From Streptomyces sp. HM190 (lineage in GTDB: Bacteria; Actinomycetota; Actinomycetes; Streptomycetales; Streptomycetaceae): a stretch of 64,000 nt of DNA. A program made the translations under genes and the position numbers. How positions within the stretch are numbered: position 1 is the stretch's first letter; each line of letters starts with the position of its first letter. The notes under the pieces are model-generated. The model saw nothing but the letters and a program-made list of their open reading frames with translations, did no database searches and was not told where the DNA came from. The stretch spans positions 3,286,001 through 3,350,000 of the forward strand of contig NZ_CP047318.1 of assembly GCF_009857135.1 (NCBI RefSeq). The letters are read 5' to 3'. Shown in pieces: positions 1 to 6,920 of the stretch.

Positions 1-164
1 GCGACGACCTCCGCCCAGGCGAGCCGCCGGCCGACCGCCGCCGTCGCGGGAATCAGGATGCCGCCGCCCGAACGCCGCTCCCCCTCAGCGGTGTCCTGCC
101 GCACGAGCACCCGGTCGTGCAGCATCCTGATGGGCAACTTGTCGTGTTGGCTCTTCTCGCTCAC
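1..164 (-). CDS. GroES-like co-chaperone, truncated by the window edge
   Basis: The first 54 codons of a minus-strand gene are present; the rest lies beyond position 1. It starts with GTG at 164 and reads SEKSQHDKLPIRMLHDRVLVRQDTA in outline: the 'LHDRVLVR' stretch followed by an acidic/basic turn and 'GGGILIPATA' is the usual N-terminal signature of the chaperonin-10 fold. This is not necessarily the main GroES of the groESL operon, since Streptomyces carries a stand-alone GroES-like protein in this chromosomal position. Function as a GroEL partner is inferred from the family only. The start is chosen because no earlier in-frame start is close. Confidence 0.75.
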   Translation of the reverse strand, partial: MSEKSQHDKLPIRMLHDRVLVRQDTAEGERRSGGGILIPATAAVGRRLAWAEVV

Positions 165-187
165 GCCCCCGAACCTACCTGTCTTCC

Positions 188-517
188 TCAGCCCTTGCGG
201 CGTCGAGTGCCGAGGGCGAGCAGCCCCACGACCCCGACGAGCACGAGCGCCACCGGGACGATGCGCTCCAGCCGGGGCGCCCCGTTCTCGTCGACGAACC
301 GGCCCTTCGCGTCGCTGACCACCCGGTTGACCGAGACGTAGGCCCTGCCGAGGGTGTGGTCGATGTTGGAGACGACCTTCGCCCGGGCGTCACCGACGAT
401 GGTCTTCGGGTGCACCCGGACGCCGATCTCGTCGAGCGTCTCCGCGAGGGTGTCGCGGCGGCGCTTGATGTCCGCCTCGATCTCGGCCGGGGTTCTGGTG
501 TCCGAGGTGTCCGCCAC
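188..517 (-). CDS. DUF3618 domain protein, membrane-anchored
   Basis: A 109-residue protein with the DUF3618 pattern at its N-terminus: 'TPAEIEADIKRRRDTLAETLDEIGVRVHPK'-type charged helix followed by a central helical part. A single hydrophobic helix near residues 84-102 (VPVALVLVGVVGLLALG) ends in 'TRRRKG', consistent with a C-terminal membrane anchor and cytoplasmic tail. The family is common in actinobacteria and its function is not known; it often sits beside other small membrane or stress proteins. It lies 23 bp upstream of the GroES-like gene on the same strand, so co-transcription is likely. Confidence 0.8.
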   Translation of the reverse strand: MADTSDTRTPAEIEADIKRRRDTLAETLDEIGVRVHPKTIVGDARAKVVSNIDHTLGRAYVSVNRVVSDAKGRFVDENGAPRLERIVPVALVLVGVVGLLALGTRRRKG

Positions 518-590
518 CGCGCTGCCTCCCGCTGTCCGTCATTGACTGTTTGCGGACAGTCTGTCAGCTCCGCCGGCGACCGTGACGTCA

Positions 591-681
591 GGGCCCGCGG
601 GAAGGGCCCGCGGGAAGGGTCCGCGGGAAGGGTCCGCGGGAAGGGTCCGCGGGAAGGGTCCGCGGGAAGGGTCCGCGGGAA
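591..681. repeat. Seven tandem copies of a 13-bp unit
   Basis: Seven head-to-tail units of GGG(T/C)CCGCGGGAA; the first two carry C and the last five T at the fourth base, otherwise all are identical. Each unit contains the palindrome CCGCGG. The unit length is not a multiple of three, so every frame reads through as a 13-residue periodic peptide, which argues against coding. It sits in the 360-bp gap between the divergent DUF3618 gene (start 517) and bcp (start 878). The uneven C/T distribution fits slippage expansion of the 3' part. Confidence 0.95.
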
Positions 682-877
682 GGACCCGCCCGACGGATCA
701 CGAGTGGGCGCGGGGTCCGGCACACGCACCTGCCGCGTTGTCGTCGGTCGCCGCCGCTCCGCGTCGGATCTCTCCTCCGCCTCGCAGCCGCCCGCACCGG
801 ACCCCGCGCACCGGAAGCCGTCAGGAGCCGCGACCCGAAGTCGGCGGGATCCGCCGGACAGGCCCTACGCTGGTCCG

Positions 878-1345
878 ATGAGCGAGCGACTCCAGCCAGG
901 CGACGTGGCCCCCGCCTTCACCCTCCCGGACGCCGACGGCAACGAGGTGTCCCTGTCCGACCACAAGGGCCGCAAGGTCATCGTCTACTTCTACCCGGCC
1001 GCCCTGACCCCCGGCTGCACGAAGCAGGCCTGCGACTTCACCGACAACCTGGACCTGCTGGCCGGCGCCGGGTACGACGTCATCGGCGTCTCCCCCGACA
1101 AGCCGGAGAAGCTGGCCAAGTTCCGCGAGAAGGAGTCCCTGAAGGTCACCCTCGTCGGCGACCCCGACAAGACGGTCCTGGAGGCGTACGGCGCGTTCGG
1201 CGAGAAGAAGCTGTACGGCAAGGTCGTCACCGGCGTCATCCGCTCGACGATCATCGTCGACGAGGAGGGCAAGGTGGAACGCGCCCTCTACAACGTGAAG
1301 GCGACCGGCCACGTGGCGAAGATCATCAAGGACCTGGGCATCTGA
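878..1345 (+). CDS. bcp: Thioredoxin-dependent thiol peroxidase (BCP/PrxQ type)
   Basis: A 155-residue peroxiredoxin of the Bcp/PrxQ subfamily that reduces hydrogen and organic peroxides using thioredoxin. The start MSERLQPGDVAPAFTLPD is typical. The peroxidatic cysteine is C47 in 'LTPGCTKQAC' and the resolving cysteine is C52, the five-residue spacing of the atypical 2-Cys PrxQ class. Length is normal for the family. The start at 878 is preferred over the long open upstream frame because that frame is only the translation of the 13-bp repeats and non-conserved sequence. A strong hairpin follows the stop. Cytoplasmic; antioxidant role from family knowledge. Confidence 0.95.
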   Translation: MSERLQPGDVAPAFTLPDADGNEVSLSDHKGRKVIVYFYPAALTPGCTKQACDFTDNLDLLAGAGYDVIGVSPDKPEKLAKFREKESLKVTLVGDPDKTVLEAYGAFGEKKLYGKVVTGVIRSTIIVDEEGKVERALYNVKATGHVAKIIKDLGI

Positions 1346-1361
1346 CCCCACCCGCCCCCGA

Positions 1362-1399
1362 GAACGGCTCGTACCGCAGCACTCCGGTACGAGCCGTTC
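1362..1399 (+). terminator. Rho-independent-type hairpin after bcp
   Basis: Perfect 14-bp inverted repeat GAACGGCTCGTACC / GGTACGAGCCGTTC with a 10-nt loop, starting 17 nt after the bcp stop. No clear T tract follows, as is common in Streptomyces. Confidence 0.85.
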
Positions 1400-1481
1400 C
1401 GCATGTCGATCGTGACTACGCGCCCAGCGATTCGTTACTCCGTACGAGGCCACGAACAGGTGACCGGAACGGAGGGGGCCC

Positions 1482-2144
1482 ATGCGAGCCAGTGCCTACC
1501 CGAAGGAGCGGCTGGAGGAGGCGGCACGGGGAGCGCGGACATTGTCGGAGGCGTTGGAGAGGTTGGGGGTGGATCCGAAGGGCTGGACGCGGCGATACGT
1601 CCACGACCGGATGAAGAAGCTCGGGGTGGATGTCTCGCACTTCGAGCGCGAGGGGGCCAAGTGGACGCGGCAGGTCCTTGAGCCGGTGGTCGCCCGCTCA
1701 ACGAGCGTCAACGAGGTGCTGCGACAGGTGGGGCTCGACCCGGTGGGTGGACACCACACGAACATCTCCCGGCGCATCAAGGCGTACGGCCTGGACACCT
1801 CACACTTCACGTCGGCGGTCCGCACGGAGAGGCAGCGCTACAACCAGCGTCGCCGGACGGCCGAAGAGATCCTCGTGGAGGACACCTCCGCGCGCGCCTC
1901 GCGCATACCCAGCAGCCGTCTCAAGCGGGCGATGCGTGACATGGACGTCGAGGAACGCTGTGCCTTGTGCGGAATCGAGCCGGTGTGGCTCGGAGAACCG
2001 CTCCCCCTGGAGGTCGACCACGTCGACGGCAACTGGCGGAACAACCGGATCGAAAACCTGCGGCTGCTGTGCCCCAACTGCCACTCGACGACCGACAGTT
2101 ACCGAGGGCGCGGTAAACGGCACAGCAAGAGGTCGACCTCATGA
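1482..2144 (+). CDS. HNH endonuclease, first of a tandem pair
   Basis: A 220-residue protein. The C-terminal ~60 residues form an HNH nuclease: a zinc-binding pair 'CALC', the catalytic 'LEVDHVDGNWRNNRIENLRLLCPNCH' region (written here in parts: VDHVDGN, then NRIENLRLL, then CPNC) and a basic tail. The first ~120 residues hold two copies of a ~45-residue helical unit, each ending in a near-identical 'YGLDTSHF' or 'LGVDVSHF' motif; these look like repeated DNA-binding modules. The gene overlaps the next paralogue by four bases (ATGA), so the two are translationally coupled. The start at 1482 has AACGGAGGGGG immediately upstream as ribosome binding site. The natural target is unknown; it could be a homing-type nuclease or a remnant of a mobile element. 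Confidence 0.85.
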   Translation: MRASAYPKERLEEAARGARTLSEALERLGVDPKGWTRRYVHDRMKKLGVDVSHFEREGAKWTRQVLEPVVARSTSVNEVLRQVGLDPVGGHHTNISRRIKAYGLDTSHFTSAVRTERQRYNQRRRTAEEILVEDTSARASRIPSSRLKRAMRDMDVEERCALCGIEPVWLGEPLPLEVDHVDGNWRNNRIENLRLLCPNCHSTTDSYRGRGKRHSKRSTS

Positions 2145-2800
2145 CCAGGGGCACGCAGTACACCAGGGAGCGGCTAACGGAAGCAGCCCGAGTCTGCGGC
2201 GACATTGACGAGGTCATCGCTTTTCTCGGCACTCGGCCGTACGAGCGACTTCCCAAGTATCTTGAGGGCCGGTTCTCCCATTTCGGCATCGACATCTCGC
2301 ACTTCCGCCCTTGCGGCAGACACTCCCGCCCCACCGAAAGCGAGCTGCGTACGGCAGTCGCGGAGTCGACCTCTCTCGCCGAGGTGCTGCGCCGTTTGGA
2401 CCGACCGGGCAACGGCTCTCAACGCACTCAACTCCGCCGGTGGATCGCCGAATACGGAATCCCCACGTCACACTTCCTGGGGCAAGCCCATCGACGGGGC
2501 AAACCCGCCGCCAACGCCAGGCGCCCCGAGGAAGTACTGGTGCAGCACAGCGGAGCCCGCCGGACGCGGACCAACCGCATACGTCGTGCCCTTTCGGAAG
2601 TCGGCGTACCTGAGAAATGCGCCCGCTGCGGCATCGGACCTGAGTGGCTCGGCAAACCCATGACCCTGGAGGTCGATCACATCAACGGGGACTGGAGCGA
2701 CGATCGGCGGGAGAACCTTCGGCTGCTGTGCCCGAACTGCCATGCGATCACGAGCACGTGGTGCAGGGGAGGCAGCCAGCGCGGTCGCGACGCCCAGTAG
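2141..2800 (+). CDS. HNH endonuclease, second of a tandem pair
   Basis: A 219-residue paralogue of the preceding gene with the same architecture: two N-terminal helical repeats ending in 'FGIDISHF' and 'YGIPTSHF', a basic linker, then an HNH domain with 'CARCGIGPEWLG', 'LEVDHINGDWSDDRRENLR' and 'LLCPNCHAIT'. All zinc cysteines and the catalytic His/Asn are intact, so both copies appear active. Sequence identity to the first copy is obvious throughout but moderate, pointing to an old duplication. The gene ends 17 bp before an unusual tRNA gene. Base composition in this pair is slightly lower in GC than in its neighbours, which is compatible with transfer. Confidence 0.85.
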   Translation: MTRGTQYTRERLTEAARVCGDIDEVIAFLGTRPYERLPKYLEGRFSHFGIDISHFRPCGRHSRPTESELRTAVAESTSLAEVLRRLDRPGNGSQRTQLRRWIAEYGIPTSHFLGQAHRRGKPAANARRPEEVLVQHSGARRTRTNRIRRALSEVGVPEKCARCGIGPEWLGKPMTLEVDHINGDWSDDRRENLRLLCPNCHAITSTWCRGGSQRGRDAQ

Positions 2801-2817
2801 AGTAGGCAAAGCGTTGC

Positions 2818-2892
2818 GGGCCCGTATCCCAGCAGGCTAGAGGACGCCGCCTTAGAAGCGGTGCGTCGTGGGTTCAAGTCCCACCGGGCCCA
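2818..2892 (+). tRNA. tRNA-like gene, anticodon UAG by my fold (non-canonical)
   Basis: Folded by hand: acceptor GGGCCCG/CGGGCCC (2818-2824 with 2885-2891), D arm TCC/GGA with AG and GG conserved in the loop, anticodon stem GCCGC/GCGGT, loop CTTAGAA with anticodon TAG at 2853-2855, 5-nt variable loop, T arm GTGGG-TTCAAGT-CCCAC, discriminator A at 2892. CCA is not encoded (CCG follows). A UAG anticodon would read the leucine codon CUA, but bacterial tRNA-Leu normally has a long variable arm, which is absent here. The D stem is also weak and there is an extra base between D and anticodon stems. It may be a diverged or specialised tRNA or a tRNA pseudogene. Confidence 0.7.
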
Positions 2893-2900
2893 CCGAAGAG

Positions 2901-2939
2901 AGAGATCCCGCACCTTCGATTCAAAGGTGCGGGATCTCT
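2901..2939. terminator. Bidirectional terminator between tRNA and rdgB
   Basis: Perfect 16-bp stem AGAGATCCCGCACCTT / AAGGTGCGGGATCTCT with a 7-nt loop. It lies between the plus-strand tRNA and the minus-strand rdgB stop, so it can serve both. Confidence 0.9.
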
Positions 2940-2948
2940 GCCGTCCTG

Positions 2949-3551
2949 TCAGCCCAGCAGTTCCCGCACCGCCGGTACCAGCGCCCGGAACGCCTTGCCT
3001 CGGTGGCTGATCGCGTTCTTCTCCTCGGGGGTCAGTTCGGCGCAGGTGCGGGTGTCGCCCTCCGGCTGGAGGATCGGGTCGTAGCCGAAGCCGTTCGTGC
3101 CGGTGGGGGTGTGCCGGAGTACGCCCCTCAGCCGGCCTTCGACGACGCGTTCCGTGCCGTCCGGCAGGGCGAGGGCGGCGGCGCAGGCGAAGTGCGCGCC
3201 GCGGTGCTCCTCGGCGATGTCCGAGAGCTGGGCGAGGAGGAGTTCGAGGTTGGCGCGGTCGTCGCCGTGACGGCCGGCCCAGCGGGCGGAGAAGATGCCG
3301 GGGGCGCCGTGCAGGACGTCCACGCAGAGTCCGGAGTCGTCGGCGACGGCCGGGAGACCGGTGGCCTGCGCGAGGGCGTGTGCCTTCAGCAGGGCGTTCT
3401 CGGCGAAGGTGACGCCGGTCTCCTTGACGTCGGGGATGTCCGGGTAGGCGTCCGCGCCGACGAGGTCGTGGGGCAGACCTGCGTCGGCGAGGATCGCCTT
3501 CAGCTCGGTGATCTTTCCGGCGTTGCGGGTGGCGAGGATCAGGCGGGTCAT
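2949..3551 (-). CDS. rdgB: Non-canonical purine NTP pyrophosphatase (RdgB/HAM1)
   Basis: A 200-residue RdgB/HAM1 enzyme that hydrolyses dITP, ITP and XTP to monophosphates and pyrophosphate, keeping inosine and xanthine out of nucleic acids. Diagnostic features are the N-terminal 'LATRNAGKITEL' nucleotide-binding motif, 'ETGVTFAENALLKA', 'VADDSGLCVDVL', 'APGIFSARWAG' and the C-terminal 'EEKNAISHRGKA' motif. Full family length. It follows rph (with a small lipoprotein gene in between) as in many actinobacteria, and lies downstream of a strong shared terminator. Confidence 0.97.
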   Translation of the reverse strand: MTRLILATRNAGKITELKAILADAGLPHDLVGADAYPDIPDVKETGVTFAENALLKAHALAQATGLPAVADDSGLCVDVLHGAPGIFSARWAGRHGDDRANLELLLAQLSDIAEEHRGAHFACAAALALPDGTERVVEGRLRGVLRHTPTGTNGFGYDPILQPEGDTRTCAELTPEEKNAISHRGKAFRALVPAVRELLG

Positions 3552-3671
3552 GCCCTCAGTATCCCGGCGCCCGGCGGGTCGTCCGCCCCTGGCCGGCGCG
3601 TCGTCCGTCCTCGGTCGCCGGATCTCGCGGTCGCGCGGTCTCGCCGCCGGTCCCGGTCCCGGTCCGCGTCC

Positions 3672-4070
3672 TCAGGACGTGCAGACCTTCGTCAGCTCCT
3701 TCGCCGCGTCCGTGATGCCGCTGATGTCGGGGGTCGCGTCGCCGTTGTTGACGGACGTCTCGACGTTCTCCACGGCCTTCTGGAGGTCGTCGACGGCCTT
3801 GTTGACGTCGGCGTTGTCGGTCTTGTCGCCGATCTCCTTGAGGTTCTCGTCGATGGAGTTGAGCGACTCCTCCAGCTGCGCGGGGTCGTTGGAGGCGTTC
3901 TCGACGGCCTGCTGGAGGTCGGACACGCTGTCGGTGATGGCCTCTGCGGTCTGGACGCAGTCCAGGGCCTTGTTCACGGCGTCGCAGCCGGTGGTGAGGC
4001 CGGCGGTCAGCGCGACGGCTGCAACGGCTCCGGCGATGGCGGTCGTACGACGTCGGCGGCTCGCGGCCAT
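3672..4070 (-). CDS. Small helical lipoprotein
   Basis: A 132-residue exported protein. The N-terminus has 'RRRR', a hydrophobic stretch (AIAGAVAAVALTAGL) and the lipobox 'LTTGC' at about residues 25-29, so it should be lipidated and anchored outside the membrane. The mature part is acidic, lacks aromatic residues and is almost entirely predicted amphipathic helix, with repeated 'DLQ(Q/K)AVEN' segments. Two more cysteines (C38-like and the C-terminal VCTS) could pair. AGGAGG lies upstream of the ATG. No function can be assigned. It is set apart from rph by a terminator. Confidence 0.8.
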   Translation of the reverse strand: MAASRRRRTTAIAGAVAAVALTAGLTTGCDAVNKALDCVQTAEAITDSVSDLQQAVENASNDPAQLEESLNSIDENLKEIGDKTDNADVNKAVDDLQKAVENVETSVNNGDATPDISGITDAAKELTKVCTS

Positions 4071-4145
4071 GGAACGGTCCTCCTACTGGTTGCAGGCCTG
4101 ACGGCCTCCGGTGGTGGTGCGGGTCCGGCCTGCGCCGGTGTGGCC

Positions 4146-4172
4146 GGGCGCACGGTGGTGTGCCGTGCGCCC
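4146..4172 (-). terminator. Hairpin downstream of rph
   Basis: Perfect 10-bp stem GGGCGCACGG / CCGTGCGCCC with a 7-nt loop, located between the rph stop and the lipoprotein start on the minus strand. Confidence 0.7.
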
Positions 4173-4239
4173 GTACTCCTAGGGACGCCGCCGGGTGCGC
4201 GGTGGTTGCGACCGGCGCCCGGTTTTCTTGGGGTTCCCT

Positions 4240-4977
4240 TTACCTTTCGAGGACCGAGTCGAGCGCCTTGCCCTGCAGCGCGGCCAGGTCCGTGCAGCCG
4301 GCGACGGCCAGGTCCAGCAGGGCGTTGAGCTCCTCGCGGGCGAAGGGTTCGGCCTCGGCGGTGCCCTGGACCTCGACGAAACGGCCGTCGCCGGTGCAGA
4401 CGACGTTCATGTCGGTGTCGGCCCTGACGTCTTCCTCGTAGCAGAGGTCGAGCAGCGGGACACCGCCGACGATGCCCACGGAGACGGCGCTCACGGTGCC
4501 GGTCAGCGGCTGGCGGCCGGCCTTGACGAGCTTCTTGCGCTGGGCCCAGGCGACGGCGTCGGCCAGCGCCACATACGCGCCGGTGATCGCGGCCGTACGC
4601 GTGCCGCCGTCGGCCTGCAGCACGTCGCAGTCGAGGACGATGGTGTTCTCGCCGAGCGCCTTGTAGTCGATGACGGCGCGCAGGGAGCGGCCGATGAGGC
4701 GGGAGATCTCGTGGGTACGGCCGCCGATCTTGCCGCGTACGGACTCGCGGTCGCCGCGGGTGTTGGTGGAGCGGGGCAGCATGGAGTACTCGGCGGTGAC
4801 CCAGCCCTCGCCGCTGCCCTTGCGCCAGCGCGGGACGCCCTCGGTGACGGAGGCGGTGCAGAAGACCTTGGTGTCGCCGAAGGAGATGAGGACGGAGCCC
4901 TCGGCGTGCTTGCTCCAGCCGCGTTCGATGGTGACAGGGCGGAGCTGTTCGGGCGTGCGGCCGTCGATTCGAGACAT
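4240..4977 (-). CDS. rph: Ribonuclease PH
   Basis: A 245-residue RNase PH, the phosphate-dependent 3'-5' exoribonuclease that trims tRNA 3' ends. The sequence begins [15 protein letters not shown], with '[18 protein letters not shown]', '[13 protein letters not shown]', '[16 protein letters not shown]' (phosphate and RNA binding) and '[19 protein letters not shown]' in the expected order. Length and all core motifs are normal; it should act as a hexamer in the cytoplasm. Neighbours rdgB downstream and MBL hydrolase/nag genes upstream match the conserved actinobacterial order. Confidence 0.97.
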   Translation of the reverse strand: MSRIDGRTPEQLRPVTIERGWSKHAEGSVLISFGDTKVFCTASVTEGVPRWRKGSGEGWVTAEYSMLPRSTNTRGDRESVRGKIGGRTHEISRLIGRSLRAVIDYKALGENTIVLDCDVLQADGGTRTAAITGAYVALADAVAWAQRKKLVKAGRQPLTGTVSAVSVGIVGGVPLLDLCYEEDVRADTDMNVVCTGDGRFVEVQGTAEAEPFAREELNALLDLAVAGCTDLAALQGKALDSVLER

Positions 4978-5049
4978 GGCGACGAGCCTAGCCGCAGTGG
5001 CGGAAGGGGCCGCTCCCGCGTCGGGAGGGCCCCTGTGCGCGTGCCGATG

Positions 5050-5074
5050 GGGACCGCCGAGGGCGGTGGGTCCC
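5050..5074 (-). terminator. Possible hairpin after nagF
   Basis: ACCGCC / GGCGGT with a 3-nt loop, flanked by GGG and CCC that can extend the stem across a bulge. Lies 15-39 nt after the nagF stop on the minus strand. Confidence 0.4.
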
Positions 5075-5088
5075 GGATCAGCGGTGGA

Positions 5089-5322
5089 TCACATCATGTC
5101 CTCGATCTCGGCGGCGATCGGGTCGGCGTCGGTGCCGATGACGACCTGCACGGCGGTGCCCATCTTGACGACGCCGTGGGCGCCGGCGGCCTTGAGGGCG
5201 GCCTCGTCGACGAGGGAGGGGTCGTTGACCTCGGTGCGCAGGCGGGTGATGCAGCCCTCGATCTCGTCGATGTTGTCGAGGCCGCCGAGCCCGGCGACGA
5301 TCTTCTCAGCCTTGGTGGCCAT
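5089..5322 (-). CDS. nagF: PTS enzyme IIB for N-acetylglucosamine
   Basis: A 77-residue stand-alone EIIB domain of the glucose/GlcNAc PTS family. It accepts phosphate from EIIA and passes it to GlcNAc during uptake by the EIIC permease. The phosphorylated cysteine is C24 in 'IEGCITRLR', followed by 'VKMGTAVQVVIG', both typical. Length is that of a complete single-domain IIB. The start at 5322 has GGGAGA at suitable spacing. Name and role rest on similarity and position: in S. coelicolor nagF lies close to nagE2, whose homologue is here at 12486. A DasR operator lies 145 bp upstream. Confidence 0.9.
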   Translation of the reverse strand: MATKAEKIVAGLGGLDNIDEIEGCITRLRTEVNDPSLVDEAALKAAGAHGVVKMGTAVQVVIGTDADPIAAEIEDMM

Positions 5323-5466
5323 GGCGATTCTCCCTGTGGTCCCGTGCTCCTGGTCAGGAGCGTGGTGGCGCGGCCGGCCGCGAGGGGGACGGTGGCGTGG
5401 GCGGCCTCGTCGTCCCGTGGTGAGGTGGCGTCCGTGACAGCGGGACGGTAGCGGAACCGCCCACGA

Positions 5467-5482
5467 CTGGTCTACACCAGTC
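5467..5482 (-). promoter_or_regulatory. DasR operator (dre) upstream of nagF
   Basis: ACTGGTCTACACCAGT is a near-perfect match to the dre consensus ACTGGTCTAGACCACT bound by the GlcNAc regulator DasR, and is itself nearly palindromic. It lies between nagF and the 3' end of the MFS gene. Confidence 0.88.
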
Positions 5483-5522
5483 GCGGGGTGGTCGCCAAAT
5501 GGACGGGCGGGGGGCCGGGCGG

Positions 5523-6839
5523 TCAGGTCGTGGTGTCGGCGGTCTCGGAGCCCTGCCCGGGGACGGTCGGCCCTCGTTCGGGGGTTCGGGGTTCGCCGGG
5601 ACGCCGGTCGTCCCCGGGGGCTGCCTCCTGGTTCTCGATGGCGGTTTCGGTGGCGGCGTCGAGGCCGCGAAGGGCGGGCAGAGCAAGGATGGCGAGGGTG
5701 ACCGCGCCCCAGGCGACGGCGAGGAACATCCCGGTCGGGCGCAGGCCGACCCGCTCCACGACGAGGCCGGCGGCCAGGGTGCCGAGGGGGACGGCGGTCA
5801 TGGAGACGGCGTTCTGGAGGCCGAGGACCCGGCCGCGGACCTCTTCCGGAATGCGTTCGGTGACGAGCACCAGGAAGAGGGCGGGCAGGGGCCCGGCTCC
5901 GGCGCCGGCCAGGACGGCGGCGGCCCACATCACGGGGACGGGGGGCAGCAGGGCGAGTCCGGCGACGCCGACGGTGGAGGTGACCTGGGCGGCGACGAAG
6001 ACGGTCCGGCGGGAGAAGCGGGTGCCGACGGCGGCGTACACCGCGGCGCCGGCGATGCCGCCGACGGCGAGGAGGGAGACGACCACGCCGAAGCCACCGG
6101 GTGAGTCCTCGGCGACCAGGTGGACGGGGAGGACGAGGTTCTGCAGCGGTGCGAGGACGGCGACGCTGCCGGCCGAGACCAGGGTGACGGCGGTGAGGAC
6201 GCGGTCGCCGCGCAGGACGCCGAAGCCACGCTTGACGTCGCCGCCGAGGCCCGCGGCTTCGCCGCCGGCGGGGGGCTGGGCGCCGATGGTCTTCGGCAGG
6301 GCGAGGGTGACGAGGGCGGCGAGGGCTGAGCAACCGGCGGTGACCCAGAGGACGGTCGCCGGGTCGACGAGCATGATGAGTCCGCCGGCGGCCGCCGGGG
6401 CGAGGATCACGACACCGCCGGCGATGCTCTCGCGGAGGCCGGCGAGGCGTTCCATGCTGATGCCGGTGGCTTCGGCGATGTCGGGGGCGAGGGCCTCGCG
6501 GGCCGTCATGCCGGGTACGTCGAAGACGGCGCCGGCGACTCCGAGGACCACGAACCAGACGACGGTGAGGCCGAGGACTCCGTCGACGACGGGGAGCGCG
6601 GCGACGCAGGCCGCGGAGGCGAGGTCGGCTCCGATGGAGAGACGGCGGCGGCCGACGCGGTCGATGAGCACGCCCCCGAGGACCGCCGACAGGAGCATCG
6701 GCAGGGCGCTCGCGGCGGCGACCAGACCGACCGCGGCGGCGTCGCCGGTGCGCAGAAGCACCAGCCAGGGGAGGGCGATGGAGGCCACGGTGTTGCCCAG
6801 GAGGGAGAGGCCGTGGGAGAGGAGGTAGAGCGGCAGCAT
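5523..6839 (-). CDS. MFS exporter of the RiPP-like island
   Basis: A 438-residue major facilitator with about 12 membrane segments. The N-terminus 'LYLLSHGLSLLGNTVASIALPWLVL' and the loop 'GGVLIDRVGRRRLSIGAD' (motif A) resemble drug:proton antiporters of the macrolide/MefA-like type. The C-terminal ~35 residues are hydrophilic and cytoplasmic. It lies 81 bp downstream of the methyltransferase gene on the same strand, so export of the product or self-resistance is the likely role. The transported substrate is unknown. Between it and nagF only the dre site intervenes. Confidence 0.88.
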   Translation of the reverse strand: MLPLYLLSHGLSLLGNTVASIALPWLVLLRTGDAAAVGLVAAASALPMLLSAVLGGVLIDRVGRRRLSIGADLASAACVAALPVVDGVLGLTVVWFVVLGVAGAVFDVPGMTAREALAPDIAEATGISMERLAGLRESIAGGVVILAPAAAGGLIMLVDPATVLWVTAGCSALAALVTLALPKTIGAQPPAGGEAAGLGGDVKRGFGVLRGDRVLTAVTLVSAGSVAVLAPLQNLVLPVHLVAEDSPGGFGVVVSLLAVGGIAGAAVYAAVGTRFSRRTVFVAAQVTSTVGVAGLALLPPVPVMWAAAVLAGAGAGPLPALFLVLVTERIPEEVRGRVLGLQNAVSMTAVPLGTLAAGLVVERVGLRPTGMFLAVAWGAVTLAILALPALRGLDAATETAIENQEAAPGDDRRPGEPRTPERGPTVPGQGSETADTTT

Positions 6840-6920
6840 CGGGTCATTCCGGTCGGGGGGGTGGTGGCCCGTCGGATGGGCCTTGGGTCGGGTCGTGGCA
6901 GGTCAGGGGGGCGGGTCGGC

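Noticed and set aside
591..681. CRISPR or coding repeat
   Set aside because: 13-bp units directly abut and are not multiples of three; simple tandem array.
1482..2892. Complete integrative element at the tRNA
   Set aside because: No integrase, replication or transfer genes and no repeated tRNA 3' end were seen nearby.
2677..2913. Minus-strand ORF across the tRNA (contains WDLNPR)
   Set aside because: A well-known false ORF produced by antisense tRNA sequence.
5089..6333. Long minus-strand ORF spanning nagF and the MFS gene in another frame
   Set aside because: Arg/Pro-rich translation typical of a shadow of the MFS gene in high-GC DNA; only its last 78 codons (nagF) are real.
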